Shown here one piece after another: positions 5,957-9,850 of a stretch of 9,850 nt of DNA (the stretch's first letter is position 1; every line of letters starts with the position of its first letter). The notes under the pieces were generated by a model. That model worked only from the letters and a program-made list of their open reading frames with translations, was not told the DNA's origin and made no database searches. The DNA is taken from contig JADZFP010000354.1 of the NCBI GenBank assembly GCA_020849825.1, forward strand, positions 1 to 9,850, in the 5' to 3' direction. Made by a program: the position numbers and the translations under genes. Source of the DNA: Saprospiraceae bacterium (GTDB lineage Bacteria > Bacteroidota > Bacteroidia > Chitinophagales > Saprospiraceae).

Positions 5957-8320
5957 ATGCTCCAAGACCCCCAAATGGTGCTGGCATTCATTGCCGGCTA
6001 CTCTCTCCAGGACGTATTTAATGCCGTAGTAAAAAACCTGCCCACACTCACCTGGGTGTTGCTGGTGCCTTATTTGTTGTTCAAAAATGCACAGGGGCGC
6101 GAGTTGCTCACCGGCATGTTCGACGAGGCCGACCAGTTCACCGGAATCCGCGCAGCGGGCATCCTTCCTTTGTTCCACCTGATCGCTTTGGCCCTTTATT
6201 TCGTCCCAACGGCCATATTCCCCGATGCGCCGACCGAGGTGGTCGAGCGTTTGCGACCGGTCACCAAAGACCTAAAACCGGCCGTCATTGCCTGTTCTTT
6301 ACCGATGATCTTTTTCAGCCTGGCCGTTTATGTCGTTCAACTAAAACGCTTTCGGCGCTGGTGGACGATCGTGCCCGTAGCCGGCCTGTTGACCCTGGCC
6401 ATCTGGGGCGCAATCAAAATGCTCGATGGCCCGCGGTTTTCGCTTTGGTTTCTCGACCTGTTGGTCGGGGCAAATATGTTGCTGGCATTTACCCTGATTT
6501 TCATCATCCAAAGAGCCAACAAACGCCGGCAGGGGCGCAACCTGCCGCCGGTAAACACCCTGTGGAACTACCTGTGCATAGGGCTCTGCCTCAGTGTGCA
6601 AATGATCCTGATCGCCGGTTCGATCCGGCAATCGGAATGGCTGTATGTCAATCAGATAGGGGTGTACAATACACATTACCTGCTCATGCTGATCTCGACC
6701 ACGGTCATCATCGTCGCGGCGGCCTGGGCGCCCAATTTGCAGCCTTTGTCGCCCACTTTCGTCCTGTTGGGTATTACGCTGTTTTACCTGCTGCTGGGCG
6801 ACCTGATGAGCGCGGCCTATTTGCTGCTGCCCCCGACGGGCAAATACATGCTGACGGGCGGGCTGGTTTTGCTGGCTTACCTGACCTTTTTTACCCGATC
6901 CCGCATCCACGATATGCGGCTCTGGCCCTCGAAGGTGTTGTCCGGTATACGGGTTGATCTCGACACCTATTTTGAAGCCTGGTGGCAGGCCAATATCGCC
7001 CCGGACCTTGGCAAAAAACGCCGGATACCGATTTTCCTGCTGACTGCCCAGGGCGGCGGAAGCCGGGCGGGCTACTGGACGAGCCAGCTGGTCAACCGTC
7101 TTAACCTGGAAACCCACGGCAAGTTCCGCCGCCACTTGTTTGCCGTAACAGCGGCTTCGGGCGGCTCTTCGGGCTTCGGCGCGACGCTTAGCCTGTGGAA
7201 ATTCCTCGACGACAATCCGGACCTGACAGCAGCCGAAGCAAAGGCCATACAGGAGGGTTTTGCAGCCAAAATGTACCAGCGGAACTACCTGAGCGGGGCT
7301 TTTTATCAAATTTTCGTCGGCGAAGTAGGCACGCGTATCAAATGGTATTTCAAACGCACCCACAACAACCGCAACTTCACGCAACGGATGGACGAATGCG
7401 TCGCGTTCGGCGAAGCCATCCAGCAGGGGCTTGAATCTATGGCGCCCCAAAACCACAAGCCGTTTTTCGCCGAAATCAGGGCGCGGATCGCGACTTTTTT
7501 CAAACACGGCACCAGCGACCCTATCGCCAAAACCGGCAACCGCACGATCGCCAATTATCCGATACGACCTTATTTGTCCTACTGGTACAACGACGACGGC
7601 AGCCTCGACACCCGAATGCCGCTGTATTTTCCCATTACGATGAATATCCAGAACGGCCGCTCCGGCTACCCCAGTCCGGTCAAAATGGACCCCAGGGTTT
7701 TTGTCGATGCAATCGACATTCTGGCGGATGCGGAGAAAAAACAAGACCTCAAAAATGGCCCGGGCTCCGTTTCCATGGTCGGCGCCAGCCAGATGAGTCA
7801 GTTGTTTCCGCTGATGAATGCGTACACCTACATCCCCGATTCGGGCAATTATATCGACGGCGGATTATTTGAAAACCAGGGCTTTACGCTCATGGCCAGT
7901 TTGTACGAATGGATGCAGCAAAAGATCGCCCAACTGCCCGACGAGCTGCGAAGCAAAGTCGACATCGTGGTGATCAATGCCTTGAACTCCAGCGTGCGCC
8001 CCGATACCAGCAACGGTCCCGTGGAAGAAAAACCCGGCCGCATTTCGCAGGTCAAGGCGGTTATGCAGGCGGTACGCTCCTCGGGTATTATCGGCAGGGC
8101 TACCTGGTGGTCGGACTACCTGCGCGACCGCGTGCCGCCGGGGCATTTCCGCGACATCATCCTGCAGTACCCGAACATGCCGGCCGACAAAAGCAAACAC
8201 GTGCCGCTTGGCCGCTGGTTGTCGGGCGGTTCGATCCTGACCATGCGCTTGCGCCTCGAAGGCAAAGGATCGCCGATGGTGCAACAATGGAAGGAGATCG
8301 CGGATATGCTCAATATCTGA
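5957..8320 (+). CDS. Multi-pass membrane protein with C-terminal patatin-like lipase domain
   Basis: The 787-residue product begins at ATG 5957 and ends in TGA. Residues 30-315 hold about nine hydrophobic segments (near 30-43, 66-88, 107-128, 136-155, 163-184, 203-222, 240-257, 267-290 and 297-313). A soluble domain follows with patatin-like marks: QGGGSRAGYW (365-374) as the glycine-rich oxyanion hole, GGSSG (402-406) as the GxSxG elbow with S404, GASQMSQLFP (609-618), and DGG with D634. The Ser-Asp dyad is therefore intact. Patatin-like enzymes are acyl hydrolases of phospholipids or other lipids. Membrane anchoring suggests action on inner-membrane lipids on the cytoplasmic side, which is an inference. 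About 100 residues within the domain (roughly 465-570), rich in basic and aromatic residues, separate the nucleophile from the Asp motif and lengthen it. No Shine-Dalgarno sequence precedes the start. The gap from the UbiA-like gene is 98 bases, so co-transcription is possible but not shown. Confidence 0.85.
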   Translation: MLQDPQMVLAFIAGYSLQDVFNAVVKNLPTLTWVLLVPYLLFKNAQGRELLTGMFDEADQFTGIRAAGILPLFHLIALALYFVPTAIFPDAPTEVVERLRPVTKDLKPAVIACSLPMIFFSLAVYVVQLKRFRRWWTIVPVAGLLTLAIWGAIKMLDGPRFSLWFLDLLVGANMLLAFTLIFIIQRANKRRQGRNLPPVNTLWNYLCIGLCLSVQMILIAGSIRQSEWLYVNQIGVYNTHYLLMLISTTVIIVAAAWAPNLQPLSPTFVLLGITLFYLLLGDLMSAAYLLLPPTGKYMLTGGLVLLAYLTFFTRSRIHDMRLWPSKVLSGIRVDLDTYFEAWWQANIAPDLGKKRRIPIFLLTAQGGGSRAGYWTSQLVNRLNLETHGKFRRHLFAVTAASGGSSGFGATLSLWKFLDDNPDLTAAEAKAIQEGFAAKMYQRNYLSGAFYQIFVGEVGTRIKWYFKRTHNNRNFTQRMDECVAFGEAIQQGLESMAPQNHKPFFAEIRARIATFFKHGTSDPIAKTGNRTIANYPIRPYLSYWYNDDGSLDTRMPLYFPITMNIQNGRSGYPSPVKMDPRVFVDAIDILADAEKKQDLKNGPGSVSMVGASQMSQLFPLMNAYTYIPDSGNYIDGGLFENQGFTLMASLYEWMQQKIAQLPDELRSKVDIVVINALNSSVRPDTSNGPVEEKPGRISQVKAVMQAVRSSGIIGRATWWSDYLRDRVPPGHFRDIILQYPNMPADKSKHVPLGRWLSGGSILTMRLRLEGKGSPMVQQWKEIADMLNI

Positions 8321-8325
8321 GCCGG

Positions 8326-9510
8326 CTATCTGACGATCGTCACATCACCTTTGTCTTTCAAAACAATGATGCGGCCGCAATAATCCACCGTCGCTTCAAG
8401 GTACCAGACGTACACGCCGGGCTGCATGTCGCGGGTGCGGAACAGGCTTTCCCAGCCGGCATCCGGCGCGGGCGAATCCCACATCCAGTTGCCCCAGCGG
8501 TCGTACACCCTGAAAATGAAGTTGTTGACGATCACGCCTTCCGGGAAGAACGGACGGAAAAGGGCGTTGTCCGGATTTTGGGCAGCCGGCGCCAGGACGT
8601 TGGGTACGTACACCAAACGTGAACCGCCGATGTCTGCCCAGTTGACCGCCGCTTCGGCCACCAGGCTCTCGCACTGGTTGCTGACGGTGACGAACACCGG
8701 GCCGGCCTCTTCGTAAGTCGCGGAAGCCGTGGTTGAGCCATTGGACCAGACAAAACTCAGACCGGTGGAATCGCCGGAAAGCAAAACGGCGTCGAGGCGC
8801 ACGCCCGAGCTGTCGCAGGCCAGTATGCCGTCGTTGACCAAAACCTGTAAAGGCGCATAGGCCTCTACGACGGTATCACGCTCGGCGACGCAGCCGTTGG
8901 CGTCCTGCACGTACACAGTGTAGGCGCCGGCGGCAAGCCCCTCAAAGTCGGCCTCGCTTTGAAACACAGCTCCGTCGATCGAATAAAGGAATGGCGGCAG
9001 GCCACCCGAAGTACCGACGACCGTCAGTGTTCCCGAAGTCGTATCCGGGCACGAACTGACCGCAGCCAGTGCAAAACCGGTCTCCGGAAGCGCCGTAGTG
9101 GTGACTGTCACCGTGGAGTCGCAACCCAGCTGACTTTGTAAAATAAAGTCGAAACTTTGGTTGCCGCTCATTGTAACGCCCTCGTATTCAAACACTTCTC
9201 CGGGACACAAGTCGACCGCGAGCGTGCTCGAATATTCCGGCAAAGCATTGACGTTGATGGTCAGTATGGAATCACAACCGAGATAATTGGCCAGGGTAAC
9301 CTGCGTACTGCTGCCTGCAGGTATCAAAGTGCCGTTAAAATTGAAACTCTCGCCCGCGCATATCGTGGCGGTAAAAGTGCCGACAGACGTCGGTAAAGCA
9401 GCAACATTGACGGTAATGATGGAATCGCAGCCATAAACGTTGGTCAGGATGAATTGCTGGTTTTGCCCGGCAGGTATCAAAGTGCCGTTAAAATCGTATG
9501 ATTCGCCCGC
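8326..9510 (-). pseudogene. C-terminal part of a T9SS-secreted adhesin, separated from its N-terminus by an in-frame TGA
   Basis: This is the 394-codon stretch after the in-frame stop at 9511-9513, ending in TAG at 8326-8328. In order it holds the rest of one 51-residue repeat unit and two further units (to 9085), then a SprB-type repeat (about 9051-8866; PPFLYSIDG, GLAAGAYTVYVQDANGC). An Ig/PKD-like segment follows (about 8859-8638; FVWSNGS, VFVTVSNQC), and then a type B T9SS sorting domain (about 8625-8329; YVPNVLAP, YDRWGNW, PGVYVWYLEA, final IVR). Such domains direct export and surface attachment in gliding and other Bacteroidota. There is no credible start or signal peptide here: the first in-frame start is a TTG inside a repeat. 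It can function only if joined to the upstream part by readthrough, or if the stop is an error. Alternatively this is one intact giant gene with a sequencing error. Confidence 0.8.
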
Positions 9511-9849
9511 TCAAACTCTCACGTTGAGCCCCGTGATCGTGGTCGGCGCCAACCCGACCGTAACGGTGACAATGGAATCGCAGCCGAGGGAATTGGCGAG
9601 CGTAAATTGCTGGCTCTGCCCCGCCGGGATCAAAGTCCCGTTGTAATCGAACGACTCACCCTGACATACCAACGCATTCACCGCGCCGGTGGAAACGGGT
9701 AAAGTGCCCACGGTGACGGTCACAATCGAGTCGCAGCCGAGGTAATTGGTGAGGGTAAATTGCTGGCTTTGCCCTGCCGGGATCAAAGTCCCGTTGTAAT
9801 CGAAGGATTCGCCCGGACAGGCTTGTGCATTCACCGTTCCGATGGAAGT
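9085..9849 (-). repeat. Five tandem 153-base (51-residue) coding repeats
   Basis: Units lie at 9697-9849, 9544-9696, 9391-9543, 9238-9390 and 9085-9237, all exactly 153 bases. Every unit has a cysteine at position 11 (TGA in the third) and a GCD cysteine at position 39, plus a closing ALP, TLP or LAP. The first two units are nearly identical in DNA. Divergence increases toward the C-terminus, and the last unit loses the NGTLIPAG core (it has EGVTMSGNQ). The array probably continues to the right of the window. Confidence 0.92.
9511..9513 (-). other. In-frame TGA at a conserved cysteine codon
   Basis: Codon 11 of the third repeat reads TGA, followed by GCG GGC GAA (AGE). The matching codons in the next unit are TGC GCG GGC GAG (CAGE). 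A single third-position change from TGC explains it. TGA ends other genes in this window (1280-1282 and 8318-8320), so the code is standard. I see no convincing stem-loop just downstream that would act as a bacterial SECIS element. Confidence 0.9.
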
Positions 9850-9850
9850 C
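9511..9850 (-). CDS. Repeat region of the large secreted adhesin, upstream of the in-frame TGA (5' end outside window)
   Basis: This part of the open frame enters from beyond the right edge and ends at TGA 9511-9513. It contains two full 51-residue units and the first ten residues of a third. Each unit carries CxGESFDYNG, then TLIPAGQSQQFTL, then LGCDSIVTVTVG. The frame is the same as that of the segment beyond the stop, and the third unit continues without any shift. Proteins with GCDSIVT-type repeats are common in large Bacteroidota cell-surface proteins, usually with an N-terminal Sec signal and a T9SS C-terminal domain. The first would lie outside the window and the second is cut off by this stop. 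A role in adhesion is inferred from the architecture only. Confidence 0.75.
   Translation of the reverse strand, partial: TSIGTVNAQACPGESFDYNGTLIPAGQSQQFTLTNYLGCDSIVTVTVGTLPVSTGAVNALVCQGESFDYNGTLIPAGQSQQFTLANSLGCDSIVTVTVGLAPTTITGLNVRV

Noticed and set aside
6341..7744. A 467-codon open frame antisense to the patatin gene
   Set aside because: The plus-strand frame carries intact patatin motifs and membrane helices. The antisense translation is rich in Gln, Arg and Val with no recognisable domain.
9511..9513. Alternative genetic code with TGA as a sense codon
   Set aside because: TGA is the natural end of the esterase and patatin genes, both followed by non-coding sequence.
9385..9540. Selenocysteine insertion at the TGA
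   Set aside because: I see no stem-loop of the bacterial SECIS type within about 40 bases downstream, and the host protein is a structural repeat. It is kept only as a testable alternative.
1..9850. CRISPR array, tRNA, rRNA or prophage genes
   Set aside because: No regularly spaced short repeats with unique spacers, no tRNA cloverleaf and no phage or integrase-like proteins were seen.

Overview
The window looks like chromosomal DNA from a Bacteroidota bacterium, most likely a fairly GC-rich member of the Saprospiria or a relative. This rests on a SprB-type repeat and a type B C-terminal sorting domain of the type IX secretion system (T9SS), a Bacteroidota-style short lipoprotein signal, and the lack of Shine-Dalgarno sequences before the genes. 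I ran no search, so the lineage is an inference.

Layout from left to right: (1) the end of paaD, a subunit or maturation factor of the phenylacetyl-CoA epoxidase; (2) a lipoprotein esterase of the LpqC / poly(3-hydroxybutyrate) depolymerase type; (3) about 550 bases without a credible gene, holding a hairpin and a mosaic of direct and inverted repeats; (4) on the minus strand, a 1024-residue outer-membrane protein that joins a zinc-metallopeptidase-like domain, a TolB-like propeller and an Omp85-type barrel; (5) divergent from it, a UbiA-superfamily-like membrane protein with a degenerate first metal-binding motif; (6) a 787-residue protein with about nine membrane segments in front of a patatin-like lipase domain; (7) converging on that gene with a 5-base gap, the C-terminal part of a large repeat-rich secreted adhesin on the minus strand, whose start lies outside the window.

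The strongest oddity is in the adhesin. It is built from exact 51-residue (153-base) units, each with two cysteines. In the third visible unit the first conserved cysteine codon is replaced by an in-frame TGA, while the frame and the rest of the unit are intact. If real, this stop removes the T9SS sorting domain from the product. A one-base sequencing error or a recent nonsense mutation are the simplest readings.

The genes do not form one obvious pathway. Four of them, however, act at or beyond the cell envelope: a lipoprotein esterase, an Omp85 fusion, a membrane-anchored patatin and a T9SS adhesin. The second notable item is the protease-propeller-barrel fusion, a single-chain outer-membrane machine of unknown role.
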